A stretch of 9,242 nt of DNA, from assembly GCA_002479215.1 (NCBI GenBank), contig DLME01000202.1:1-9242 (forward strand). Reading direction: 5' to 3'. Shown piece after piece: positions 1-6,104 of the stretch. Made by a program: the position numbers and the translations under genes. The notes below the pieces were generated by a model. The model was not told where the DNA came from and did no database searches. It saw only the letters and a program-made list of their open reading frames with translations. Within the stretch, counting starts at the first letter, position 1. Each line of letters starts with the position of its first letter. This DNA comes from Syntrophaceae bacterium UBA7544. Lineage in GTDB: Bacteria > Desulfobacterota > Syntrophia > Syntrophales > Smithellaceae.

Positions 1-502
1 CTACTACACCTGATGCGCCCGCAACATGCGCTACCTTAGCCAAAAGGAGAACTAATTCGTTAGCACTTTTTTTATATCCAACTTCCGCCAAATCAGCGTT
101 GTCCAGACTGGTAAGCACTGTTACAGCCAGAATAATCGGTTTAGCTTTGCCAAGTTTATCGGCACAAGCCCGGGCAGCAAAAACCGCTTCTTTAATCATC
201 CTACCGCCGCCGGACGCATGAACATTAAACATATCCACGCCCATTCTTACAACGGCTTCAGCCGCACGGGCAACTGTGTTCGGAATATCATGGAATTTGA
301 GGTCTAAGAAAACCTTCTGCCCTTTTTGTTTGATGCTCTCAATAATTTTCGGTCCGACGGCAGTAAACAATTCTTTGCCCACTTTAAACATGCCGACATG
401 ACCGGAAAGAAGCTCTACCCATGATAAAGCTTCCTTATAACTGTCGGTATCAAGGGCAAAGATTAATTTATTGATTGCTCTTTTATTCGAGATATTCTTC
501 AT
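1..502 (-). CDS. pyrF: Orotidine 5'-phosphate decarboxylase, N-terminal part (3' end outside window)
   Basis: It decarboxylates OMP to UMP, the last step of de novo pyrimidine synthesis, in the cytoplasm. I translated about 167 codons from the reverse strand. The signature [11 protein letters not shown] lies at residues 66-76 and gives the catalytic Asp67-Lys69-Asp72 set; an upstream LIFALD segment (13-18) and Lys40 fit the substrate-binding strands of this TIM barrel. The family is about 230-240 residues, so roughly two thirds is present. The start is the only ATG in frame ahead of LIFALD and lies inside rpoZ, 20 bases before the end of that gene, so the two overlap in different frames. No strong Shine-Dalgarno is visible; coupling to rpoZ translation is inferred. 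The family call is very secure and the exact start fairly secure. Confidence 0.95.
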   Translation of the reverse strand, partial: MKNISNKRAINKLIFALDTDSYKEALSWVELLSGHVGMFKVGKELFTAVGPKIIESIKQKGQKVFLDLKFHDIPNTVARAAEAVVRMGVDMFNVHASGGGRMIKEAVFAARACADKLGKAKPIILAVTVLTSLDNADLAEVGYKKSANELVLLLAKVAHVAGASGVV

Positions 503-752
503 CGCCGATGAACTCAGTATTATCCGGAATTGGCTTGAAATCTTCCTTTGTACCTTTTAAATATTCTGGATGAGCGTAAACAACCTTTCCGGCGGCAATT
601 TCGCGTAGCGCCAACACAATTTCCCTGTTCTTGCTTTCTATTAACGGTGCCGAGCCTTTAAGTAATTGACGCGCACGCTTGGATGCCAGTGATACCAGAC
701 CGAATCTGGTTTTGGCAACGCTCAAGGAATCTTCTACTGTAATTCTTGCCAT
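483..752 (-). CDS. rpoZ: DNA-directed RNA polymerase omega subunit
   Basis: Omega is the small RNA polymerase subunit that helps fold and assemble beta-prime; in Proteobacteria it forms part of one ppGpp site. The 89-residue product starts [10 protein letters not shown] and continues through [15 protein letters not shown] and [16 protein letters not shown], the conserved omega core (residues 1-56). An acidic tail follows, as is usual. The ATG has a strong AGGAGGT ribosome binding site at 763-769. The T of the upstream gmk stop codon (TAG) begins this same string, so the gmk stop and the rpoZ ribosome binding site overlap. The neighbour gmk is the classic rpoZ partner. pyrF starts inside the last codons of this gene. 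Nothing is unusual in length or sequence. Confidence 0.97.
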   Translation of the reverse strand: MARITVEDSLSVAKTRFGLVSLASKRARQLLKGSAPLIESKNREIVLALREIAAGKVVYAHPEYLKGTKEDFKPIPDNTEFIGDEEYLE

Positions 753-762
753 TTGTATTTCG

Positions 763-770
763 ACCTCCTA
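763..770 (-). promoter_or_regulatory. Strong ribosome binding site of rpoZ, overlapping the gmk stop codon
   Basis: Read on the minus strand this is TAGGAGGT. TAG is the gmk stop codon and AGGAGGT is a near-perfect anti-16S match about ten bases before the rpoZ ATG. A ribosome ending gmk therefore stands on the rpoZ initiation site, which favours re-initiation. Confidence 0.8.
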
Positions 771-1385
771 AAATATACCATTTTTTTTCATAAATTGTTT
801 AACCTTATCACGTAAACTACTCCTTTTACATTTTTGCGTAATATAGATAGAACGCAATTGATCGGTTGCTTTTTCCAAAGCGTCGTTAAAAATTATATAA
901 TCATACCACGAAATCTCTTTTAATTCATTCTCTGCTTGAACAAGTCTGGTTTGAATAACTTCATTGGTCGCGTGGCCGCGCCTTTCCAAGCGCTTCAAAA
1001 GCTCTGCACGGGATGGTGGAAGAACAAAAACAAAAACACCGCCTTTAAACTTTTGTTTTATCTTTTTAGCGCCGCGAAGTTCAATATCCAGCAATAGATC
1101 ATTACCTTTTTGCAGAAACTCTTCCATAGTTTTCCATGATGTCCCATACAAGTGACCATAATTTTCCACCCATTCGGCAAATTCACCTTTTTTAATACGC
1201 GCCTGAAAGTCTTTGCGGGAAATAAAATAATAATCTTTCCCATTTATCTCTTTGGGACGCGGCGGCCTGGAGGTGTAGGAAACGGAAAATTTTATTTCGG
1301 GACAAGACCTCAGCAGCCGCTGGCAAATGCTGCTTTTCCCGGTTCCCGATGGCCCCGAAACAACTATAAACAATCCTTTGGCCAT
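768..1385 (-). CDS. gmk: Guanylate kinase
   Basis: It phosphorylates GMP to GDP with ATP, a step of guanine nucleotide supply and (p)ppGpp metabolism. The 205-residue product has the P-loop GPSGTGKSS at 11-19. The GMP-binding stretch follows, with SVSYTSRPPRP at 34-44 and DYYF at 51-54, then the LDIELRGA segment (99-106), which corresponds to LEIDVQGA in relatives. The usual FVFVLPPSRAELLKRL strand-helix is at 118-132 and RLERRG is in the lid region. I chose the ATG at 1385 rather than an upstream start at 1433. MAKGLFIVVSGPSG is the normal N-terminus, and the extra 16 residues would overlap yicC. The yicC stop lies only four bases before this start. The ribosome binding site is weak (TGAG), so coupling to yicC is likely. 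Confidence 0.97.
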   Translation of the reverse strand: MAKGLFIVVSGPSGTGKSSICQRLLRSCPEIKFSVSYTSRPPRPKEINGKDYYFISRKDFQARIKKGEFAEWVENYGHLYGTSWKTMEEFLQKGNDLLLDIELRGAKKIKQKFKGGVFVFVLPPSRAELLKRLERRGHATNEVIQTRLVQAENELKEISWYDYIIFNDALEKATDQLRSIYITQKCKRSSLRDKVKQFMKKNGIF

Positions 1386-1389
1386 AATA

Positions 1390-2268
1390 TTACTCAATGT
1401 TTTGTGCCTGCTCGCGTAACTTGCCCAGTTCACTTTTTGTTTCGATGACCTGACGAGTTATTTCAGTATCGTTACTTTTTGAACCAATCGTATTAATTTC
1501 ACGATTCATTTCCTGTAAAAGAAAATCAATCTTTTTGCCTTCAGCTTCATCGCTTTGCAGCAACACCACAAACTGACTAATATGACTTTGTAGCCGGACT
1601 ATTTCTTCGGTGATATCGCTTTTCTCCGCCATCAAGGCTACTTCTTGGGCCAATCGGGTATCGTCCAGTTCACACCCTTTCGTCAAATCCCTGATTCTTT
1701 CGGTTAAGCGCCTCTGATATTCAAGGACAACTTGCGGTGCGCGCAAATTTATCGCCTTCAAAATATCTTTGATCGATTCCAGCCTTCCCTCCATATCCCG
1801 GTAAATGGCAAATCCTTCTTCCTGTCTCATTTTCATCAGCATTTTCAGAGCGTCTTGCAGGGAAGTTTCAACTTGACTTAAAAAATCAGGACTCAGCTGT
1901 GATTCTGTCTGCGCAGAAAAAATATCGCGAAAGCCGGTCAACATCTTTAAGTTAATAGCTTCTTTAAAACCGAATTCCTTTTTAAGCCGGTTCAAAACAT
2001 TAAAATAATTGTGGGCAACATCCAAATTTAAACTGGCTGCGAAAGCATCACCGTCTTCTTCTTCCAGCCGTATAAATACTTCTATTCTACCGCGCTTGAA
2101 TTTTTCACCAATCTTCTTTTTATACTCCAGCTCCAGAGGTAAAAACGCTGAAGGTAAGCGCAGCGATATCTCCAAAAACCGATGATTCACGGATTTCGCT
2201 TCTACAACAATATGTCTTCCTTGGAAAACTTCTTCAGCCCGCCCATAGCCGGTCATACTTTTGATCAT
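1390..2268 (-). CDS. yicC: YicC/YloC family endoribonuclease
   Basis: It belongs to the YicC family, long annotated as stress-induced and now known in E. coli and Bacillus as an endoribonuclease. The 292-residue product has the family hallmark MIKSMTGYGRAE at 1-12. It also has the conserved C-terminal DUF1732 stretch with EMNREINTIGSKSND followed by the ending REQAQNIE. The central part (about 160-230) is helical and charged. The ATG has AGGTGG four bases upstream (2273-2278), which supports this start. It lies 29 bases after the DUF4416 gene and four bases before gmk. The pairing of yicC with gmk is common in Proteobacteria. RNA targets cannot be read from the sequence. Length and motifs look intact. 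Confidence 0.95.
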   Translation of the reverse strand: MIKSMTGYGRAEEVFQGRHIVVEAKSVNHRFLEISLRLPSAFLPLELEYKKKIGEKFKRGRIEVFIRLEEEDGDAFAASLNLDVAHNYFNVLNRLKKEFGFKEAINLKMLTGFRDIFSAQTESQLSPDFLSQVETSLQDALKMLMKMRQEEGFAIYRDMEGRLESIKDILKAINLRAPQVVLEYQRRLTERIRDLTKGCELDDTRLAQEVALMAEKSDITEEIVRLQSHISQFVVLLQSDEAEGKKIDFLLQEMNREINTIGSKSNDTEITRQVIETKSELGKLREQAQNIE

Positions 2269-2297
2269 TTATCCACCTGTTTGTTTATAAGAACTTT

Positions 2298-2834
2298 TTA
2301 TATTGGATGCGCCATTTTCAACTGCGATAAGTATTTCGCTCTTATTTTGCTAAACATTGAAATTTGTTCCCCCTCAGCATAATCGGGATATGTCCAGGGA
2401 AGAGGACAGAACTTTTTTCCTTGGTAAATCAACGTCAGATCGGCATAAATCCCATCACGTAAATAAGGCCGGTGTGTATAACCCTTGCCGGTGGCCAAAA
2501 TTAAATGCGCTTTGGATATATATCCGGGATCAATATTAATTTGCCGCCGCTTGTCTAATGCCGACCTATCTTCGATATCATTCGTAGCCAACTTAATATC
2601 GGGCAATATCTCCGGCCTGATCAGTATTTCCATAGATATAAACCGCCGGACAAGATTATCGCCCATTTCTGCGCAGTAATAATCCGTATAATCAAATGGC
2701 ATTATAACACTTACAAAATCAGGCTGGCCGTAAGCAGCTGATAAAATCGTTATCGCTTCATTTAGCAAAGCAACTTTTGTTGCCAATACGCTAAATAGCA
2801 ATTTTACCGGCTCAGCCGCAGTCGGTTTGCTCAT
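2298..2834 (-). CDS. DUF4416 family protein of unknown function
   Basis: I recognise this as a DUF4416 protein, a small family (about 170-190 residues) seen mainly in Desulfobacterota and related anaerobes and sometimes loosely labelled GTP-binding. The 178-residue product has no P-loop that I can see. Conserved-looking pieces are the N-terminal KLLFSVLATK (11-20), MPFDYTDYY (45-53), the centre RRQINIDPGYIS, then KGYTHRPYLRDGIYADLTL, and a C-terminal PLPWTYPDY. There is no signal peptide or membrane segment, so it should be cytoplasmic. Its ATG overlaps the rfaE1 stop in an ATGA string, and no good ribosome binding site is present, so it is probably translated by coupling with rfaE1. Its place between a heptose kinase and yicC does not settle a function. 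Confidence 0.88.
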   Translation of the reverse strand: MSKPTAAEPVKLLFSVLATKVALLNEAITILSAAYGQPDFVSVIMPFDYTDYYCAEMGDNLVRRFISMEILIRPEILPDIKLATNDIEDRSALDKRRQINIDPGYISKAHLILATGKGYTHRPYLRDGIYADLTLIYQGKKFCPLPWTYPDYAEGEQISMFSKIRAKYLSQLKMAHPI

Positions 2835-3820
2835 ATTACTTTTATTAGCTCTTCCCTGGAAACAGTGGCCGTGCCGATTTTACCAACAACGATACCTGCG
2901 GCTAGATTAGCCAAACATGTTGCTTCCTTCATTTCGGCCTGCGCGGCGAGACCAAGGGCAAGCACGCCGATAACTGTATCGCCGGCACCGGTTACATCGT
3001 AAACTTCTTTGGCTTGCGCCGGAAAATAAGTATGAACAATTTTCTGACCTTTTTCAAAAAGGCTCATGCCTTCTTCTCCCCGCGTGATGAGTACTGCCTG
3101 AAAATCAAACTTCTTTAAAAGAGCGCTGCTTAATCTCTGAAGATCATCGGCGTTGGTTATCTCCATACCAGCGGCACGCTGGGCTTCATGATGGTTGGGA
3201 GTTATCACATGTGCCCCTTCGTACATGGAAAAATTGTTCTGTTTGGGATCAAGGCAGATAAATATTCCCGAATTTTTCACTATTTTTTTTATTCCTTCGA
3301 CAAGTTCTTTAGAAATAACTCCCTTATTGTAATCGGAAATAACAATAGCTCCAATTTTCTTTTGTAGAGATTTCGCATATTCCAGAATTTTATTGGTGTT
3401 TACTTTAGCAATCGTTTTCTTGCTTTCTTTATCAAAGCGCACAACTTGCTGGCCATGCGCGACAACCCTTGTTTTCAGAGTAGTCGGCCTTCCTTTATCC
3501 ACAATGATACCAGGTGTTTCGATTTTCTTTTGCCGCAGTTCCGTAAGCAGCCTTTTCCCAACATTATCCGCACCAATAACTCCGGCTACATAAACCTTGC
3601 CTCCCATAGTATAGATACTGTTGAGGACATTCGCACAACCGCCCAGCAGGATGCTGTCTTTTTGAACATCAACCACCGGCACCGGAGCTTCTGGAGAAAT
3701 GCGGGAAACCTTTCCCCAAATGAAATGGTCAACCATTACATCACCGATAACAAGAACGCCGGCTTGACGGAAATTAGCGATAATTTCCAGTGCCCTTTTT
3801 TTTGTTAAAATTTTTTGCAC
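2831..3820 (-). CDS. rfaE1: D-glycero-beta-D-manno-heptose-7-phosphate kinase (RfaE1/HldA type)
   Basis: It phosphorylates heptose 7-phosphate at C1, a cytoplasmic step toward ADP-heptose for the LPS inner core. The 329-residue product is a PfkB/ribokinase fold. VLVIGDVMVDHFIWG (22-36) with SPEAPVPVV (42-50) is typical of RfaE domain I. GGCANV (60-65) is the first PfkB signature and DVTGAGDT (275-282) the second, with catalytic Asp281. No cytidylyltransferase domain follows, so this is the separate kinase rather than bifunctional HldE; an RfaE2 partner must be elsewhere. The start is a GTG. No in-frame ATG, GTG or TTG is seen just upstream, and the AGGAG at 3834-3838 is 13 bases away, rather far. 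It heads the operon and lies 33 bases beyond a leader terminator. Confidence 0.95.
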   Translation of the reverse strand: MQKILTKKRALEIIANFRQAGVLVIGDVMVDHFIWGKVSRISPEAPVPVVDVQKDSILLGGCANVLNSIYTMGGKVYVAGVIGADNVGKRLLTELRQKKIETPGIIVDKGRPTTLKTRVVAHGQQVVRFDKESKKTIAKVNTNKILEYAKSLQKKIGAIVISDYNKGVISKELVEGIKKIVKNSGIFICLDPKQNNFSMYEGAHVITPNHHEAQRAAGMEITNADDLQRLSSALLKKFDFQAVLITRGEEGMSLFEKGQKIVHTYFPAQAKEVYDVTGAGDTVIGVLALGLAAQAEMKEATCLANLAAGIVVGKIGTATVSREELIKVI

Positions 3821-3851
3821 TTTGGAAAAACATCTCCTGAAAGAATTTACC

Positions 3852-4025
3852 CTAAAATAAAAAAGCGCTTAGAGCGCTTGCGTTATGAAAAAGCGGCGTT
3901 ATGTTATTACTAAGGCCTGAATTTGTCAAATATTTTTTAAAAATATAAATTGCCGCCAAGCAGCTGATCGCCCCGGCAGCCAAGGGACTTTTACGATTAT
4001 CTTGACACGCAAGCGTTGTCTTCAT
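3852..4025 (-). CDS. Possible small membrane or leader protein of 57 residues, unrecognised
   Basis: The minus strand has an ORF of 57 codons plus stop whose ATG follows a clear AAGGAG (4030-4035) with four-base spacing. I do not recognise the product. It starts MKTTLACQDNRKS, then has one hydrophobic stretch, LAAGAISCLAAIYIF (15-29), followed by KK, which would fit a single membrane segment. A polar part and a hydrophobic end ALSALFLF follow. That end is encoded by the terminator hairpin and its T-run, so its composition may be forced by RNA structure. The ORF ends 31 bases before rfaE1. It could be a real small protein, a leader peptide controlling the hairpin, or chance. The strong ribosome binding site favours translation; absence of any known relative keeps confidence moderate. 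Confidence 0.42.
   Translation of the reverse strand: MKTTLACQDNRKSPLAAGAISCLAAIYIFKKYLTNSGLSNNITPLFHNASALSAFLF
3854..3879 (-). terminator. Rho-independent terminator or attenuator in the rfaE1 operon leader
   Basis: On the minus strand a six-base-pair stem AAGCGC/GCGCTT (3874-3879 with 3863-3868) encloses the loop TCTAA. The run TTTTTTATTTT begins at the end of the stem and continues past it. On the plus strand no T-run follows, so it acts on leftward transcription only. It stands 33 bases before the rfaE1 start, and the only gene upstream on this strand is the 57-codon ORF. It must therefore either end that transcript or attenuate the operon. Confidence 0.6.
3901..3929 (-). promoter_or_regulatory. 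Candidate sigma-70 promoter for the rfaE1-pyrF operon
   Basis: On the minus strand a perfect -35 TTGACA (3924-3929) is followed after 17 bases by TAACAT (3901-3906, four of six matches). Transcription would begin near 3894, still ahead of the terminator hairpin. It lies inside the 57-codon ORF. RNA from this promoter would contain the terminator but not the upstream segment that could oppose it. Confidence 0.5.
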
Positions 4026-4031
4026 TATACT
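4002..4031 (+). promoter_or_regulatory. Candidate sigma-70 promoter for the glyoxalase II-like gene
   Basis: A perfect -35 TTGACA (4002-4007) and TATACT (4026-4031, five of six matches) are separated by 18 bases. The start point would be near 4038, leaving a leader of about 60-70 bases. The -10 element overlaps the ribosome binding site of the 57-codon ORF on the other strand, so part of the match could be coincidental. Confidence 0.55.
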
Positions 4032-4043
4032 CCTTTTCCTGAA

Positions 4044-4072
4044 AATAAATTGTTATTAAATATAATTTTCAA
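4044..4072 (-). promoter_or_regulatory. Weak candidate promoter for the 57-codon leader ORF
   Basis: On the minus strand TTGAAA (4067-4072) and TTTATT (4044-4049) are 17 bases apart, with five and four of six consensus matches. The start point would fall near 4037, leaving only about a dozen bases before the ATG. The region is very AT-rich, so chance matches are easy. Confidence 0.25.
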
Positions 4073-4095
4073 AAATGTTCTGTTTTTAAGAGAAA

Positions 4096-4812
4096 GTGAA
4101 TGGATTTTTCATGCTGAATGTTGAACAATCTCGCTACGGCGCTGATAACCTGGCCTACCTAATTTACGGCACAACACAGGCCATGGCCATTGACGGCGGG
4201 GCCTGGCGGGAAATACTTTCTTTCCTGGAACGCAATAGCCTGTCACTTACGTTTGTCACCAATACTCATCAACACGACGATCATATGCCGGGCAACGATC
4301 ACCTGCTCAAAGCGACCCGCGCGCAATTTTTGAATTCTGCCGCCTTTCCCGACAATCACATAATCATAATTGACGGAGAAACAATTGTTGTTTACCGGAC
4401 TCCCGGCCACACCGATGATTCGGTGTGCTTTTACACAGGGCAGGCGCTAATCACCGGTGATGCTTTGTTCAATGGAACGGTGGGTAATTGTTTCTCCGGT
4501 AATTTGAAAAATTTTTATCTGTCTATCAAACGCCTCACGGCCTTGCCGGATGATACCATAATTTACGCCGGTCATGACTACGTCAAAGATTCCCTGGCCT
4601 TTGCCAAACGCCTGGAGCCCAATAATAAAGAAATTGACCGGTTCTGGAACTCCTACGACCCGGATCATGTTTATTCGACTATGGCCGATGAACGCCGGAT
4701 TAATCCCTATTTGAGACTCAATGAAGAACCAATAATAAATTTGCTCAAAAAAACCAATCTTCCCTATGCTACGGAGTCGGAACGTTGGCGTTCGTTAATG
4801 TCCATTGAATAA
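4096..4812 (+). CDS. Metallo-beta-lactamase fold hydrolase, glyoxalase II-like
   Basis: It is probably a thiolester hydrolase of the hydroxyacylglutathione hydrolase (GloB) type, cytoplasmic. The 238-residue product has THQHDDH at 57-63 (metal ligands His58, His60, Asp62, His63), PGHTDDS with His105, GDALF with Asp122, and YAGHDYV with His159. That is the full two-metal ligand set. The end, with RLEPNN and INPYLRLNEEP, matches the GloB tail, which distinguishes it from lactamases. The substrate thiol is unknown; many anaerobes lack glutathione. The start may be GTG at 4096 or ATG at 4111 (MLNVEQSRYG); neither has a strong ribosome binding site and the second fits family N-termini well. It is divergent from rfaE1 and followed by the alkene reductase. 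Confidence 0.85.
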   Translation: MNGFFMLNVEQSRYGADNLAYLIYGTTQAMAIDGGAWREILSFLERNSLSLTFVTNTHQHDDHMPGNDHLLKATRAQFLNSAAFPDNHIIIIDGETIVVYRTPGHTDDSVCFYTGQALITGDALFNGTVGNCFSGNLKNFYLSIKRLTALPDDTIIYAGHDYVKDSLAFAKRLEPNNKEIDRFWNSYDPDHVYSTMADERRINPYLRLNEEPIINLLKKTNLPYATESERWRSLMSIE

Positions 4813-4830
4813 ATAAACCTTTCATAATAA

Positions 4831-4850
4831 TTAGTTTTAAAATAAACTAA
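4831..4850. repeat. AT-rich inverted repeat between the hydrolase and alkene reductase genes
   Basis: TTAGTTT (4831-4837) and AAACTAA (4844-4850) are perfect inverted arms around six bases. It lies 19 bases after the hydrolase stop and about 80 before the next start. It has no T-run, so a simple terminator is doubtful; a regulator binding site for the reductase gene is possible. Confidence 0.3.
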
Positions 4851-4932
4851 TAGATATTTAACAAAAATGATTTTTTTGCTGTAATCTGCTCCGGTGTAAT
4901 GCATTTTAAAATAATTTCCAAGGAGTAAACAA

Positions 4933-6030
4933 ATGAATGCCAATGTTCTTTTGAAACCGATAAAGCTGGGGCGATACGAACTCCCCAACCGGATATTTAT
5001 GGCCCCCATGACCCGTAGCCGTGCCGATAATCCCGATAACGCGGCGACACCGCTCATTGCCGAATACTATGCCCAGCGAGCCTCCGCCGGGCTGATAATT
5101 ACCGAAGGATCGCAAGTCTCCCCGCAAGCAGTGGGCTATATAAACACTCCGGGAATTTACAGCCCGGCACAGGTTGAAGGTTGGAAACTGGTCACCGAGG
5201 CTGTCCATAGCAAAAATGGGCATATTTTCTGCCAGCTCTGGCACTGTGGCCGCATATCCCACCCGGATTTTCACGGCGGCAAGCTTCCCGTAGCCCCCTC
5301 GGCAATAAATCCTATGGATAAGTCGTTTACACCGGAGGGTTTTAAAGACACCGTAGCGCCGCATGCCCTTACCACAACAGAGATACACGCCATCACGCGG
5401 GATTTTCGCCAGGCTGCTGAGAATGCCGTTGTCGCCGGGTTTGACGGGGTGGAGATTCATTCCGCCAACGGCTATCTTTTTCATCAGTTCTTCACTAATT
5501 GCTCCAATAACCGCAAGGACGAATATGGCGGTTCTCATGAAAACAAAGCGCGTTTCTTCTTCGAAACATTATCGGCAATAGGCACTGCTATCGGCTTCGA
5601 TAGAGTTGGTGTCCGGCTGAATCCTTCCTGCCATGGTTTTTTCGGTATAACCATAGACGAGGATACCATACCAACATTTGAATATATTGCCCACAGCTTA
5701 AACGATTATCATAATTTAGCTTACGCTCATTTCACCGAACCATTTAACCCGGTAGACAATGTTCCCTATGCGGTAAAGGAAATCGCCAAGCACTTCCGCT
5801 CACAATATAAAGGAACCATGATTATTAATTCCAGATTCAAAAGCGACAGCGGATCTCGTGTCATTGAAGAAGGTTATGCCGATGCCGTCGCTTTCGGCAA
5901 ACCGTTTCTTTCCAATCCTGATCTTGTGGAGCGTATTGCGAGCGGAGCTAACTGGGCCAGATGGGATGATAAGACATTTTATACGCCGGGTCCGAAAGGT
6001 TATACGGATTATTCGCGTCTTTCCGATTAG
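4933..6030 (+). CDS. Old Yellow Enzyme family alkene reductase (NemA-like), FMN-dependent
   Basis: It should be a flavin oxidoreductase that reduces activated C=C bonds such as enones and maleimides, or nitro-compounds and nitrate esters, with NAD(P)H. The 365 residues equal the usual length of NemA. The TIM barrel begins LLKPIKLGRYELPNRIFMAPMTRSRA, with Thr27 at the position that tunes FMN in classical members. VEIHSANGYLFHQF (173-186) holds the substrate pair His176/Asn179 and proton donor Tyr181, and KDEYGGSHENKARFF (195-209) follows. The phosphate-binding end VAFGKPFLSNPDL (319-331) and the GPKGYTDY tail are standard. His-Ser-Ala-Asn replaces the usual His-Gly/Ala-Ala-Asn, a mild change. 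A good AAGGAG (4920-4925) is seven bases upstream. E. coli nemA is linked to gloA, so the glyoxalase-like neighbour makes sense. Confidence 0.92.
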   Translation: MNANVLLKPIKLGRYELPNRIFMAPMTRSRADNPDNAATPLIAEYYAQRASAGLIITEGSQVSPQAVGYINTPGIYSPAQVEGWKLVTEAVHSKNGHIFCQLWHCGRISHPDFHGGKLPVAPSAINPMDKSFTPEGFKDTVAPHALTTTEIHAITRDFRQAAENAVVAGFDGVEIHSANGYLFHQFFTNCSNNRKDEYGGSHENKARFFFETLSAIGTAIGFDRVGVRLNPSCHGFFGITIDEDTIPTFEYIAHSLNDYHNLAYAHFTEPFNPVDNVPYAVKEIAKHFRSQYKGTMIINSRFKSDSGSRVIEEGYADAVAFGKPFLSNPDLVERIASGANWARWDDKTFYTPGPKGYTDYSRLSD

Positions 6031-6104
6031 CAGTTAGTATGTGCTGACCTGAAAGAACGATTTAAAAAAATACGACCACAAAATTAACAAGGAGGCGCAA
6101 GAAC

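Noticed and set aside
768..1433. Longer gmk reading with 16 extra residues from an ATG at 1433
   Set aside because: The extra part overlaps yicC and is unlike guanylate kinase N-termini, while MAKGLFIVVSGPSG at 1385 fits exactly.
4906..5538. Long minus-strand ORF (210 codons) opposite the alkene reductase
   Set aside because: It lies wholly on the complementary strand of a gene with all family motifs, has no recognisable product, and its existence follows from the codon bias of the real gene.
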